Counted from the first letter of the stretch, positions 11,547-23,301 are shown. The stretch: DNA of 64,000 nt from Strigamia acuminata (GCA_949358305.1 OX442314.1:61699369-61763368), one strand, 5' to 3'. Numbers and translations are program-made. The notes: generated by a model from the letters alone, not told the origin.

Positions 11547-13064
11547 CTACACCCACTCAGTTGGGCCGCTGACGCGTTCGATTATATCCTGTTCCAGCAG
11601 GATATCGAGTTCTTTATCAATCTTCTCGCGAATGTGAAACGGGATGCGTCGCACCGCCTGTGCGACTGGCTTCACCGTCGGGTCGACGTACAAATCGAGT
11701 TCGAAGTCCCTAAGTTTACCGATTCCGTCAAACATCTTCTCGTATGGCATGATCATCTGTGCCAATTCATCCCTCAAAGCGTCCATCGCTGCCTTAAACG
11801 TTGAATCATCTTTAACTGCTCGAACTTCCTCTTTTTTGAATTTCACAAGTTCCAACTGTTCCGACGTAGCTTTCCCTAATAACGAGACATTTCCCGAAGG
11901 CACAACAATGAATTTAGCTTTCACCTTCTTATTTTGTGTCCTTATAATTGCGTTGAACTGCCCACTTGTGTCCAGCGGCCTTGAACAACCGTACGCAAAA
12001 ATTCTCGTTGTTGTCGGCTCCAATTCTAAACCTTGTTTTTTCAAAATTGTCCACGTATTCGTGTCAATTAAATTGACCGACGATCCGGAATCCACCAGCA
12101 CATGTACGTTCTGGTCCTTGATTTTCACCTGTACACAGTCTTTACTCATTATTGAATTGATATTAAAACAATACTCATCTTCACTGTGCTCGCTGACACC
12201 GACGTACTGCACTCGATCCGATCCCCGACCGCATCCTCTTCCGCTTTTTAAACGACACACTTTTGCAAAGTGTCCCTTTTTGTGACAAAAAGAACATTCT
12301 TTATTCTTTGCGACTGTACAATCAATGGCAAAATGTCCAGGTCGTCCGCAACGAAAACATTCCAATGTTCCCTTTGATCTCGTGTCTTGTTTTCCCTCGT
12401 TTTGATTTGGATTTTCTCCATTTTTCCAAAATTGTCCACGTTTTTTATTTCCTCTGCCTCGAAAATTTCCTTTTTCGCCGGAAATCCTATTCACGGTTTC
12501 TTCTTTTGGAATTTTACTGCCAAAATCCTTCTCGATTACCATCGCCTGACGTTCGCTCGCTTCAGCGGCTCGTGCGAGTTTCAAAAGGCTTTCCAACGTC
12601 AACTTATCCTCTCTCAACAGACGACGCCGTAACACCTTGTCTCGTCCCTTATCCAGGACTTGATCCACAATCATATCATCTTCTAATGTACCAAATTCGC
12701 AATCACTTACCACTGCCTTCAAACGAGTGACAAATGCATCCATTGGTTCCGTTGCTTCCTGCAAAATCTGTCGGAACACGTGTCGTTCGTAGGGGAGGTT
12801 CTTTTTAGGACTGAAATAAGCATTCAACGCTGCAGACGCCGTTGCAAAATCCTCCTCCTCCGCTTTCGTGAACGTGGCGAAAATCTTCTGCACGTCGGGG
12901 CCAGCCAAATGAAGGAGCATGGCTTTCTTCTGGCTGTCGGTTTTCACATCCGCTGCCAGCAGATAGTAACCAAACGAGTCCATCCATGACTTCCAATGCT
13001 GGTCCAAATTCCCTTCTTTAATTTCAAATCTCGTTATCGACGGCAAATTCCAATTTGACGCCAT
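11547..13064 (-). CDS. Gypsy C unit 1 Gag-protease
   Basis: A 505-residue frame from ATG at 13064 (MASNWNLPSITRFEIKEG). It holds a Ty3-type gag domain (WMDSFGYYLLAA...RHVFRQILQEATEPMDAFVTRLK), two zinc knuckles (CFRCGRPGHFAIDC and CSFCHKKGHFAKVC, residues about 235-270), then retropepsin (VHVLVDSGSSVNLID) and the N-terminus of RT up to GPTEWV. The gag-pol layout is a single fused frame. Here it is closed by the TAG described for the RT piece. Confidence 0.85.
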   Translation of the reverse strand: MASNWNLPSITRFEIKEGNLDQHWKSWMDSFGYYLLAADVKTDSQKKAMLLHLAGPDVQKIFATFTKAEEEDFATASAALNAYFSPKKNLPYERHVFRQILQEATEPMDAFVTRLKAVVSDCEFGTLEDDMIVDQVLDKGRDKVLRRRLLREDKLTLESLLKLARAAEASERQAMVIEKDFGSKIPKEETVNRISGEKGNFRGRGNKKRGQFWKNGENPNQNEGKQDTRSKGTLECFRCGRPGHFAIDCTVAKNKECSFCHKKGHFAKVCRLKSGRGCGRGSDRVQYVGVSEHSEDEYCFNINSIMSKDCVQVKIKDQNVHVLVDSGSSVNLIDTNTWTILKKQGLELEPTTTRIFAYGCSRPLDTSGQFNAIIRTQNKKVKAKFIVVPSGNVSLLGKATSEQLELVKFKKEEVRAVKDDSTFKAAMDALRDELAQMIMPYEKMFDGIGKLRDFELDLYVDPTVKPVAQAVRRIPFHIREKIDKELDILLEQDIIERVSGPTEWV

Positions 13065-13219
13065 GTTGGAAAAATCTTCCTTTCGACTCCCGTAGAAATT
13101 TCGCTCGGCAAATGTTCAGTCCAATTATTACGAATTATCTGCACTCACCAACGTTTCTTGATGGCAAACAGGCACTATAATATCCTCAGATTGCATTTGT
13201 CCCATCCTCGTCGCCAATT

Positions 13220-13362
13220 TGTGGTGTATATGTATTAATGACACGCATGGGTTGATGTGTAACATAAGAGTAGCTTTATTCATCGGGTCAGGTGTTTATA
13301 TTACCTGGCGGCACATGACTGATCAGTGTCGCCACCTAGTGACATAACATACAAATACGACA
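13220..13362 (-). repeat. Gypsy C LTR 2 (shared middle LTR)
   Basis: 143 bp, TGTGGTGTATATG...AATACGACA, reading the same as LTR 3. It serves as 5' LTR for unit 1 and 3' LTR for unit 2. No TSD flanks it, so it arose by recombination or tandem integration rather than separate insertion. Confidence 0.9.
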
Positions 13363-13533
13363 TCACTTCTTTTTTTCCTAAAGTCCCAAACAATAAACAA
13401 TAAAACAAAGTAATGACAATAAATAAATGATTATGATTATACAATATTTTCTCAGGCCTGAGTTTGTTCTAGAACATCTATATAAACAACTAAACACTTA
13501 GCATTAACAAACTGAAAAACTCTTTACAACACT

Positions 13534-15855
13534 TTACAACATTCCACTTAAGTCAAATCTCGGATGACTCTTTGCTGCTCTCGGGCGCGGTGATCGCGGG
13601 GGTGGTGGTGGTTTCGGCACTCGTGGACCCTTTGGTGCGCCTCGCCCTCGTGATGGTTGCCTGACCGGAAGTTGTGGTGGTGACCCTTCTGGTTGCGCTA
13701 CGACGTCTGGAATCGTTTTCTCAACCGTCTCTGGCTCTGGAATTACGTCTACGTCTGGAACCGCCTCTGTCTCCGGTGTGGAATTGGGTGTTGTTTCCAG
13801 TATGCTATCGTCTGCTTCTAAATATCGTCTAACATGTGAAATGTTTCGCTTTAAGATTCTGCCGTCCGGAGTTCTCAAAATCACGCAATTCTTTTTCTTA
13901 TTCTGCACGGTCATTATTTCTTTGTGAAATGCAGCATCAAGCTTGTGTTTACGAATCTTTGACAATAAAACTTTGTCCCCTATTCGAATGCTGCTTTGCT
14001 CTGACTTCCGCACGCGATCTGCATATAATTTCGATTTCTCCTTTTCGACTTCATCTTTCGCTCGGACCGCTCTAAACAGTTTTCCTTTCTCCACCTTGGA
14101 AATCTGTGGCAATTTGGTTCTCATCTTTCGCATGGTCATCAATTGGCATGGCGAACTTCCCGTCGTTCTGTGTTCTGTGCTCCTGTACGACTGTAGAAAT
14201 TCGCCAAGGGCGCGCTTCCAGTCTTTGCCCTCCACTTCGGCGGCACAAAATGCCTTAACAAATGACTTGTTAAGTCTTTCAACTGTGCCATTGGCCGAAG
14301 GCCAGTATGGCGTGACACGGCGATGATTAATGCCACACTCTTCGATAAACAGTCGAAATGTCTCGGAAATGAACTGAGGTCCGTTGTCGGACACGATGGA
14401 CTCCGGAATGCCCCAACAATCGAAAATATCACGTAGCCACGCGATTATTTGATCCGCTGTAGTTGACTTTAGAATTTTGGCTTCTGGCCATCTCGAAAAA
14501 TAATCTACGACGACCACGATTGAATTCCCGTCAAGAAAAGGGCCGCAAATGTCGATTGCAACATCTCTCCATGGTCCTTTGGGCAATGGAGTGCTTATTA
14601 TCGGTTCCGATCGCTCCGTTCTTCCTCCGAATTGACAAGCACGACACTCTCGAATGGTTTTTTCAACTTCTTCATCCACACTGGGCCACCAGACCTTTTC
14701 GCGTAAACGTTGTTTTGTGCGAACCATTCCTTGATGTCCTTGGTGGGCCAGTAAAATGACTTTGGTCCTTAAGCTCGTCGGAATAACAATTCGCGAACCT
14801 CGCAACAAAACGCCCTTCGTAAACGCTAATTCATGTTTCACAGCGTCAAAACGTTTCAATTCCACCGGAAACCGCTTTCCTTCCTCAATACATCTCTTCA
14901 CACCTCGAATCTCCTCATCCGCAGCTGACATTTTTTCTATTTCCGCGAGTGTTATGGCCATTGGCACCGCGTATTCAAGTACAAAATGAACGTGGCGTTC
15001 GCTTCCCCCTGCAATCATCTTGCCCTCGTCCAATGGAAGCATTCTGGATAACGCATCAGCAATGTTCGTTGATCCTGGCTTGTGACGTATTTTGAACTCA
15101 AATGGTTGCAGGCGGAGTACCCATCGTTCAATACATGCGGACGGCTTCGATCGGGTGGAATATATAACCTCGAGTGCTTTGTGGTCAGTTATGAGTTGGA
15201 ACTGATTTCCGATGAGAAAAATTCTAAATTTTTCGCAGCCCCAAACGACTGCGAGGGCTTCTCGTTCGGTTTGCGAGTATCTTCGCTCGACGCTGGACAA
15301 AGTCCTACTCGCGTAGGCGACTGGCTTCTTCTCGCCGTCTGTCTGCCGTTGGATGAGCACAGCGCCAAGTCCGACTGGGGACGCGTCGACAACAAGCTGC
15401 GTCTCGACTCCCTTCTTGAAAAACGCCAACGTCTCGGCGGAGCACATTGCTCTCTTCAAACGTTCAAAAGCGCTCTTTTGTCTGTCTCCCCATCAAAACA
15501 CGCTGTCCTTTCTTGCCACCTCACGCAGGGGCTCGGCAATCGACGCAAAGTCGGGAATGTAGCGCGCACAAAAATTAACAAGGCCGAAAAAACTTCTCAC
15601 CTCAGTCTCGTTCTTCGGCGCTACTGTCTGCTTTACCGCTAAAACCTTTTGTTCGGCAATGGAAATGCCATCTTTCGAGATGACATGACCCAAAAAGTCC
15701 AATCGATCGAGTCCGAAGCAACATTTCTTCAGATTAAGTGTCAGTCCATTGTCGCTCAAGATTTGGAGAACCTTTTTTAGCCGTTCATCGTGTTCCTGCA
15801 CGGTCCATCCGTGGACGATGATATCATCAAGTGAATTCTTCGTACCGGCGCAGCC
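13534..15855 (-). pseudogene. Gypsy C unit 2 RT (C-terminal part), RNase H and integrase
   Basis: Continues unit 2 pol after the solo LTR at 15856. It carries NSLDDIIVHG, thumb, RNase H (VVDASPVGLG...TDHKALEVI), the complete H2C2 finger (HQGHQG...CRACQ), the rve core (DICGPF, VSDNGPQF, NGTVERLNKS), and the C-terminal chromatin-facing tail ending in a Pro/Arg-rich segment (RPRAAKSHPRFDLSGML). The frame is open throughout, unlike unit 1, so this half is the better reference for the family. Confidence 0.88.
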
Positions 15856-16451
15856 TGTGAAAACCGTGTGGTTTTACAAATTACATGTTTGTCTATTTTT
15901 TGAATTATTGTGTTTTACTATTTTGTGCATTTTATATCGTGATTTTTAAATACCTTAAGTGTACAATTTGTGTGTTTTTTATTTACTAAATTGCTTAAAT
16001 CTATTTTGTTGAAACTCTTTATTCTTATATTAATTTTGTAGTTGCTAAAGTGTTTTTTGTATTTCCATTATTTTAAATATTCCAAATAACGTTTTTACTT
16101 GTTTTATTGTATTTGGTTTTATTTTCACTCAAATTGAGGTCTGTGACCCCAGAGATAACCTCAGAGACACTTCCAAGTTTGGAATGTGTCTCCATCTTTA
16201 ATTACACCCACCTGTTGGGTTTGAATCCATTTAACCAATGGGAGCATCTGTTGTATATATCCCCCACCCAGTGAAATAAAACCTTCAGTATAGCTTTAGA
16301 CTCAAAACTGTGTGTGTGTGCTTTATTTTCTACTCTGACTGCCATCTTGGAATCTACAAGAAATATCAAATTTTCAACTTCAAATCATCATTTGCAACTA
16401 GAACTTTGGAACTCACTACTTAAAATTGAGAACTAGTGTCAGAATTTAACA
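15856..16451 (+). repeat. Solo LTR inserted in gypsy C unit 2 RT
   Basis: 596 bp, TGTGAAAACCG...AATTTAACA, with a perfect 5-bp TSD CAGCC (15851-15855 and 16452-16456). A TATATA box near 16255 and AATAAA near 16276 suggest plus-strand orientation with U3 on the left. It belongs to a family with no full element in the window; the right edge of the insertion in copia B RT (near 23840) has a similar inverted end (GTTTTCACA). Confidence 0.85.
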
Positions 16452-16456
16452 CAGCC

Positions 16457-18035
16457 CTCCAACAAAGTCTGTATTATACGCTGGTACTCTTCGGGGGCTG
16501 ACGCCACGCCGAAGAACAAGCGTTTATACCTGTATAAACCTCTGTGTGTCACAAAAACGGTGTATCTTTGCGATGATTCGTGCAACGGGATATGGAGATA
16601 ACCCCAGCGGCAATCCAGTTTTGTTATGATTTCAGCACCGTCGATTTCGTCCAGAATTTCTTCAATCGTCGGCAGGGGATGTCGGCATCTTTTGATAGCC
16701 TCGTTCACGGCGCGCATATCGAGACAGATGCGCACGGACCCATCCGGTTTGGCCACTGGAACCATCGGCGACACCCACTCAGTTGGGCCGCTGACGGGTT
16801 CGATTATATCCTGTTCCAGCAGGATATCGAGTTCTTTATCAATCTTCTCGCGAATGGGAAACGGGATGCGTCGTACCGCCTGTGCGACTGGCTTCACCGT
16901 CGGGTCGACGTACAAATCGAGTTCGAAGTCCCTAAGTTTACCGATTCCGTCAAACATCTTCTCGTATGGCATGATCATCTGTGCCAATTCATCCCTCAAA
17001 GCGTCCATTGCTGCCTTAAACGTTGAATCATCTTTAACTGCTCGAACTTCCTCTTTTTTGAATTTCACAAGTTCCAACTGTTCCGACGTAGCTTTCCCTA
17101 ATAACGAGACATTTCCCGAAGGCACAACAATGAATTTAGCTTTCACCTTCTTATTTTGTGTCCTTATAATTGCGTTGAACTGCCCACTTGTGTCCAGCGG
17201 CCTTGAACAACCGTACGCAAAAATTCTCGTTGTTGTCGGCTCCAATTCTAAACCTTGTTTTTTCAAAATTGTCCACGTATTCGTGTCAATTAAATTGACC
17301 GACGATCCGGAATCCACCAGCACATGTACGTTCTGGTCCTTGATTTTCACCTGTACACAGTCTTTACTCATTATTGAATTGATATTAAAACAATACTCAT
17401 CTTCACTGTGCTCGCTGACACCGACGTACTGCACTCGATCCGATCCCCGACCGCATCCTCTTCCGCTTTTTAAACGACACACTTTTGCAAAGTGTCCTTT
17501 TTTGTGACAAAAAGAACATTCTTTATCCTTTGTGACTGTACAATCAATGGTAAAGTGTCCAGGTCGTCCGCAACGAAAACATTCCAATGTTCCCTTCGAT
17601 CTCGTGTCTTGTTTTCCCTCGTTTTGATTTGGTTTTTCTCCACTTTTCCAAAATTGTCCACGTTTTTTATTTCCTCTGCCTCGAAAATTTCCTTTTTCGC
17701 CGGAAATCCTATTCACGGTTTCTTCTTTTGGAATTTTACTGCCAAAATCCTTCTCAATTACCGTCGCCTGACGTTCGCTCGCTTCAGCGGCTCGTGCGAG
17801 TTTCAAAAGGCTTTCCAACGTCAACTTATCCTCTCTCAACAGACGACGCCGTAACACCTTGTCTCGTCCCTTATCCAGGACTTGATCCACAATCATATCA
17901 TCTTCTAATGTACCAAATTCGCAATCACTTACCACTGCCTTCAAACGAGTGACAAATGCATCCATTGGTTCCGTTGCTTCCTGCAAAATCTGTCGGAACA
18001 CGTGTCGTTCGTAGGGGAGGTTCTTTTTAGGACTG
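16457..18035 (-). pseudogene. Gypsy C unit 2 Gag (C-terminal part), protease, RT N-terminal part
   Basis: An open frame from YFSPKKNLPYERHVFRQ through both zinc knuckles, retropepsin DSGSSVNLID, and RT from WVSPMVPVAKPDG to FFGVASAPEEYQRIIQTLLEGC, where the solo LTR at 16451 cuts it. It keeps the Ser codon lost in unit 1. Its first residues in a naive reading come from the neighbouring solo LTR and are not part of the gene. Confidence 0.85.
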
Positions 18036-18040
18036 AAATA

Positions 18041-18531
18041 TGTAGCAGAGGGCAACAGAAATGGCTCGAAATATCGAGCAAAACGCAGTGGAAATAGTCG
18101 CAAAGGCGTCGCACTTCGCGTGCGAACGAGTGGGCGGCGTCGGCGACGATAAACAAATGTAACGGCCGCGAAATTCGCTTATATGCCGTGGGAAATGATA
18201 ACAGAATGCTTAAAAGCATAAAACATATTTAATTCAACGAAAATACTTACAAATGAAGCAATTATAACTTGAAATCAGAGAGGCGAGAACCAAGACAATG
18301 GTCGCCGCCATTTTGGAAAAAAAAGGAATACAGTTTGGCACAGTAGTACCGGGAAATTACATTAATACAAAATAAATCATTATGGAAAAGAACAAATCAT
18401 TCGGAAATTGAAAGATCATATGGAATTACATATGAGACAGCGTAGATTAAATACAATTAGCTCGAAAGATCAAATAACATGGAAAATACATTAAATATAT
18501 ACATTGATAATACGTGGTCTTTAGACCAACA
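18041..18531 (-). repeat. Solo LTR inserted in gypsy C unit 2 gag
   Basis: 491 bp, TGTAGCAGAGG...TTTAGACCAACA, with TSD AAATA (18036-18040 and 18532-18536). Same family as the solo LTR at 7716-8258 and related at both ends to the copia D LTRs. Confidence 0.85.
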
Positions 18532-18536
18532 AAATA

Positions 18537-18782
18537 AGCATTCAACGCTGCAGACGCCGTTGCAAAATCCTCCTTCTCCGCTTTCGTGAACGTGGCAAAA
18601 ATTTTCTGCACGTCGGGGCCAGCCAAATGAAGGAGCATGGCTTTCTTCTGGCTGTCGGTTTTCACATCCGCTGCCAGCAGATAGTAACCAAACGAGTCCA
18701 TCCATGACTTCCAATGCTGGTCCAAATTCCCTTCTTTAATTTCAAATCTCGTTACCGACGGCAAATTCCAATTCGACGCCAT
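18537..18782 (-). pseudogene. Gypsy C unit 2 Gag N-terminal piece
   Basis: ATG at 18782, reading MASNWNLPSVTRFEIKEGN and on to ...ALNAYF, near-identical to unit 1 (13064 downward). Gag is interrupted by the solo LTR at 18531 and continues at 18035. Confidence 0.85.
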
Positions 18783-18937
18783 GTTGGAAAAATCTTCCTT
18801 TCGACTCCCGTAGAAATTTCGCTCGGCAAATGTTCAGTCCAATTATTACGAATTATCTGCACTCACCAACGTTTCTTGATGGCAAACAGGCACTAAAATA
18901 TCCTCAGATTGCATTTGTCCCATCCTCGTCGCCAATT

Positions 18938-19080
18938 TGTGGTGTATATGTATTAATGACACGCATGGGTTGATGTGTAACATAAGAGTAGCTTTATTCA
19001 TCGGGTCAGGTGTTTATATTACCTGGCGGCACATGACTGATCAGTGTCGCCACCTAGTGACATAACATACAAATACGACA
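18938..19080 (-). repeat. Gypsy C LTR 3 (outer 5' LTR)
   Basis: 143 bp reading the same as LTR 2, followed by the TSD GTCGC at 19081-19085. In the minus orientation it is the promoter-bearing 5' LTR. Confidence 0.9.
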
Positions 19081-19085
19081 GTCGC

Positions 19086-19711
19086 CATGTCGGAAATTGT
19101 TCGGGTTGGTACGGCCTTGGTTTTCGTGTGTACGATTCGAACCGGTGCTCCTCGACAGGTCGGCTGGCGGTTCTGGTGCCCGTCCGTGGCTGGCGACAAA
19201 AGGCAACTTCGGGGCAACAGGGACTGCGGCGTTTGGTCGCGACGACATATTATCGAGCACGCGAATATACTTGATAACGGCCGGAATCGGCCAATCCTTC
19301 GTAACGAAGAGACTATTTCTCGTATTGTAGTTCGATACGCCCTCGAGAACCATGAGGACAATGTCTTCGGACTGGACAGGGAAATTACGTTTGGTGGACT
19401 CGATTAACGCGAATTTGGCGATAGCGTAATCGATCAGCGATTCGTCCTTCTTTTGTGTGCACGGGTTCATACGATCTTTCCGCAGGGTCCAGGTTTCGTT
19501 CGCGCCGAGGAATTCAGTGATTGAATGTTCCCACTCGGCCCAGATGTCGATAGCTTCTCCTTGCAGCGTGTACCAGTGCATTGCCTGGTCGCGCAACAAT
19601 CCGTTGGCCTGGATAAGCTTTGTTTCCTCTGTCCAACCGCCAATTTTTGCGGCCCTGTTGATGCGGCGAATAAATTGCCACACGTCGTCGGTTTTGGAGC
19701 CGGTAAAAGGC
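19086..19711 (-). pseudogene. B2 Gag, N-terminal and middle part
   Basis: The minus strand reads LQPFTGSKTDDVWQFIRRIN through a retrotransposon gag domain (AMHWYTLQGEAIDIWAEWEHSITEFLGA, DESLIDYAIAKFALIE) to an Arg/Asn-rich linker, then stops at the gypsy C junction. The zinc knuckle continues at 8760. The frame begins inside the LTR junction at about 19711 with no leader or primer site, so a deletion fused LTR and gag. Confidence 0.75.
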
Positions 19712-19897
19712 TGGAGAAATTACGATCCGATTTAGGTTAAAGCAAAGGTAAGACTAGTTTATTTCAATCAAAACAATATGGCGTACAGTGGGGATTAGCG
19801 GGAGCCAATCCGTTAACCCCTTACAAGACGGAACGCCCCCCTACGGTAGGAAGGCTGACTACGGACAGGGGACGGATTCCGGTGTCCGGGAGTCACA
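19712..19897 (-). repeat. B2 LTR, right copy (5' LTR, inner end damaged)
   Basis: Matches 7272-7458 except for the inner 10-15 bp, which blend into gag sequence. The outer end is ...GAGTCACA next to the TSD TGGCC. Confidence 0.7.
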
Positions 19898-19902
19898 TGG
19901 CC

Positions 19903-21337
19903 ATTTGCGATTAGAAAGCAGGAAGCACCTGACCCAGCGACAGCCAGCCAAGATGTGAAGGACCGCTTTGAAAGGAATAAAGCAAAGTCACATGCCATTA
20001 TTCTGCAAAGCATTGTGCCGAGGTTGCAGCCAGCTGCGATGAAATTGCAGACAACAAAAGAGGTTTGGAACCATCTTAAGGCTTTATTTGAACCCAGCTC
20101 CTTAGCCCGTGAAGCGGTATTAATCGAGAATTTTTATTTAATGCGCCGCTTGGACAATGAGGAGGTTGACGCGTTTATTTCACGTGTGGAAAAGGCTGCC
20201 GATGATTTGACAGCTGCAGGGGACCACTTGAAGCCAGCGGACAGTAATAAAGCATATTTATTGATAAATCGCATTGGTAAAGATTTTGAGCACCAGGTTC
20301 AAGCAATTTATCAGTGGTCCAAAGCAGATTTCACCTTCGATAAAGTTTCTAAATCGTTGTTGGCTGAAGCAAATCGTCGTCGCTTGTCTGCTGAAAGTGA
20401 CAAAGTCATGGAAACAACTGTCGCATATTATATGAATCAACAAGGTGGTCAGCAAGATAAAAGTCAACAGACCAAATCAAACTCCGAGTCCCTGATTTGC
20501 TATAACTGCGGATTACTAGGCCATTTCGCGCGTGACTGTACGGCGCCCAAAGTTTCAAAGGGCGATCAGAAATCCAGAGGTCGCGGATGGGGACGAGGTC
20601 GAGGTAAGAAAGGTGGGCATGTTCAAAAGGCGCAACCAGAGAGCCATTCAGGGAAGGCGGCATGGTTTGCAAATGTCATTGGTTCACCTTTAGTCTGCAG
20701 TGCAACAGTCGAGAATCAACTGAGTGATTGGTATTTGGATTCATGTGCGTCACATCATGTATGCGGTAATCGTGACTTATTTTATGACTTTACCGAATTA
20801 ATCCCGATGCGTTTGGAACTCGGTGAAGGATCATCGAGCATTACCGGACGAGGTACCATTGAGTTATCGGTGAAAGTAGATGGAATTGTGAAAGAAATTA
20901 CGTTGAATAATGTGTATTATGTCAAGGGCTTTAAACAAAATTTAATTTCTATTGGTAAGATTGATTGTTCAAAGTGTCACATTGATATTTTTAATAATGT
21001 TATGCGTATTTACCAAAATGATTCAAAGGTTTGTCTGATGTTAGGAAAACTCGACGGTGGTTTATACCGAGTTGTTGGTCCAGTGAAGTGCAAGTCGGCT
21101 GACAAGCCATGTTTAAATGTTTCGCACATCGATACACTGCTTAACACATCAAGCAAGCCTGAGAGTCATAGTGTTAGTGTAAATGTGTGGCATCAAAGAT
21201 ATGCACACATGTATACTAAAGGTTTAAACTATTTGACAAATAACAATGATGTAAGAGGTATTGACTTTCATAATCATGTGCATAAGGGTTTGTGTGAGAA
21301 TTGTGAAATCTCAAAATCTACAAGAGCTAGTTTCTGA
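19903..21337 (+). pseudogene. Copia B Gag (rest), protease and GAG-pre-integrase
   Basis: Continues the gag begun at 7153. It has the UBN2-type gag core (EVWNHLKALFEPSSLAREAVLIENFY), the zinc knuckle CYNCGLLGHFARDC, an RGRGWGRGRGKKGG basic stretch, copia protease (WYLDSCASHHVCGN, with DSC at the active site), and the pre-integrase HQRYAH...CENCEISKSTRASF finger. A stop at 21335-21337 closes the frame just before the integrase core. Confidence 0.82.
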
Positions 21338-21352
21338 TCATAAAGTAGGGTA

Positions 21353-21901
21353 TTGACTACTAATCCATTAGAATTATTACACATGGATTTGTGGAGGCCT
21401 TGTCAAACTCCATCATTGGGAGGGGCAAGGTATTTGCTTTGCATTATTGACGACAGTACTCGCTATTCTTGGGTTTTTCCCCCGAAAACTAAAGATAAGG
21501 TTTTTGAGACTAACAAGAATTTCCATATGCGGGTAGAACGTTTGAGTGGTTCCAAAATCAAATCTATCCGTACTGATAGAGGGGGCGAGTTTGTCTCCAG
21601 GGAATTTGAGAGTTTTTTGACAAATCTAGGTGTCTCTTTTCAGAGGACTAACAGCTTCAGTGCTGAGATGAACGGGGTAGCCGAGAGGATAAACAGAACT
21701 GTTTTAAACAGTGTCAGGGCTACATTGCTGAGTTCAGGACTGCCCAAATCATTATGGGCAGAACTAGCAATGACTGTCATTTATTTAAAGAACAGGTATC
21801 CCCATGCACGCCTAAACAATCAAATTCCATACGTGCTTTGGCGTAAACGCCCTTTATCTGTGACACATACCTGGGGCACTTGCTTATGTGCATATCCCTA
21901 A
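21353..21901 (+). pseudogene. Copia B integrase core
   Basis: rve core with LLHMDLWRP (first Asp), IIDDSTRYSWVF, RTDRGGEF (second Asp), and EMNGVAERINRT (Glu), then the copia signature LNNQIPYVLWRKRPLSV. A frameshift at about 21887 ends it; the next frame carries on from 21888. Confidence 0.82.
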
Positions 21902-22601
21902 AGCACACAGGAAGACCAAACTTGAACCAAGGGTCTGGAAAAAGGTTATTGTGGGCTATGCGATGGGAACTCGGGGGTACAGGATTTGGGATCCTATTTC
22001 AGATGATGTTTATAAAAATAAACATCTTAAGATAGATGAGTCAAAAGTCTACAAAGATGTGGTGAAGACTCACGTCGGTGACAGTCCTTTTGACATATCT
22101 GATGGCAATGATTCCTTTTACAATCCAATTGACTCCAGTGATGAGAGCGATGGCGACGAACCGCCACAACCCACAAAAACCATACCCAAACCCACGGTGG
22201 CGCCATCAGCGCTACCTGCTCCACCTGCTCCCCCTGTAATTCACCCCTTTGTTACGACGCGTAAACAAGTCCCTGTTGCTACAACGCCGTTGAGACCCAC
22301 CAGGGTGGCGATTAGAACTCCCATTCCGAATAAACCTGGGTGGGAAAGGGAAGAGGTGCAGCGTCAGTCTGGGACAACAAAGGGACAGTGGGACATATAT
22401 TTTTACCCGCCAGGCCAGCGAACTCCACTACGGAGTAGACCAGAAATCAAAGAATATTGCGAGAAGGAATTGAAGGTCCCATACAACGCCAACGAGTATG
22501 ATTGGAAGCTAACTCAACGTCCAATAGAGACGATTACACAGGAAACATCTTTTAATGATCCTGTCGGGCAAGCAGAACCAGTCTCCACCAGTGAACGATA
22601 G
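21888..22601 (+). pseudogene. Copia B integrase C-terminal region and linker
   Basis: Reads KLEPRVWKKVIVGYAMGTRGYRIWDP, the conserved segment after the integrase core, followed by an acidic, Pro-rich linker and LRSRPEIKEYCEKELKVPYN, a motif shared with copia D. A frame change between about 22560 and 22590 passes the message to the RT frame. Confidence 0.78.
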
Positions 22602-23301
22602 CGAACCTGAATTTTATACCGTGAGAGTATATTGTGCTGAGGTTATAGAACCAAACACTTTCGAGGAAGCAATAGCATCGCCCCAAAAAGATGAATGGAC
22701 CGCAGCTATGCAAGAAGAGTTGGATACTCTCGAAGAGTTGGAAGTGTTTGAAGTTAAACCTCGTCCCAACCACTCACATATAGTGGGTAATAAATGGATA
22801 TTTACAGTAAAATATAACAAATTAGGGGAAATTGTTCGCTATCGTGCACGACTGGTGGCACAGGGTTTTAGACAGATTTACGATGTTGACTACAAAGAGG
22901 TATTTAGCCCAGTAGTTAATTTTGTGCTAATTAGATTGTTTTTCTGTCTACTGGTGGTTCTGCGCGGTTGGACCGATGTACATTTGGATGTCAAGTGCGC
23001 CTACCTTTATGGTAAACTTGACTATCCAATTCATATGGAACTGCCCAAAGGTGTGAAAACTCGACATCCGAATAAAGTTTGGTATTTGATAAAATCACTA
23101 TATGGTTTAAAACAATCAAGCAGAATGTGGTATCAAGCTTTAGATGAAGCACTGAACAAAATTGGTTTTGATAAGGTGAAAGGTTGCAATTGTGTTTATG
23201 CATATGGTAAACAGGCTATACTATTAGTCTATGTTGATGATGTGGTACTCTTTGCTGAAACTGGGAAGGTCAGAGATAAAAGCTTTGATGGGACATTTTA
23301 A
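22555..23301 (+). pseudogene. Copia B reverse transcriptase, main part
   Basis: RVT_2 domain: NKWIFTVKYNKLGEIVRYRARLVAQGFRQ in two adjacent blocks, FSPVVNFVLIRL, LDVKCAYLYGKL, LIKSLYGLKQSS and the catalytic YVDDVVLF at about 23240. A frameshift at about 23285 follows; the other frame shows FNIVNLGQVSKLLG up to about 23345. Confidence 0.82.

Larger units (their letters stand above)
8766..19080 (-). mobile_element. Tandem Ty3/gypsy element C: LTR-internal-LTR-internal-LTR
   Basis: Three copies of a 142-143-bp LTR (8766-8907, 13220-13362, 18938-19080) separate two internal regions that both read gag-protease-RT-RNase H-integrase on the minus strand. The whole array, not each unit, is flanked by one 5-bp duplication, GTCGC (8761-8765 and 19081-19085). 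The bases just inside the LTRs (minus strand TTGGCGACGAGGATGGGAC) are the expected place for the tRNA primer site. Unit 1 carries a stop and two deletions; unit 2 carries two solo LTRs. Confidence 0.9.
7272..19897 (-). mobile_element. LTR element B2 (gag-protease remnant), nested in copia B
   Basis: A 187-bp direct repeat occurs at 7272-7458 and about 19712-19897. The outer ends are TG (7272) and CA (19897), and the flanks carry TGGCC at 7267-7271 and 19898-19902. On the minus strand a purine tract (TTTTTCTGGGGGGGCG) abuts the left LTR, so the element points left. Its only coding remnants are a gag piece (19086-19711) and a zinc-knuckle plus protease piece (8264-8760). No RT or integrase of its own is seen. 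It was then split by gypsy C. Confidence 0.75.

Noticed and set aside
11644-12285. Plus-strand ORFs of up to 293 codons across gypsy C (also 16626-17507)
   Set aside because: They are antisense to gag-protease, are repeated in both units because the DNA is repeated, and have no domain.
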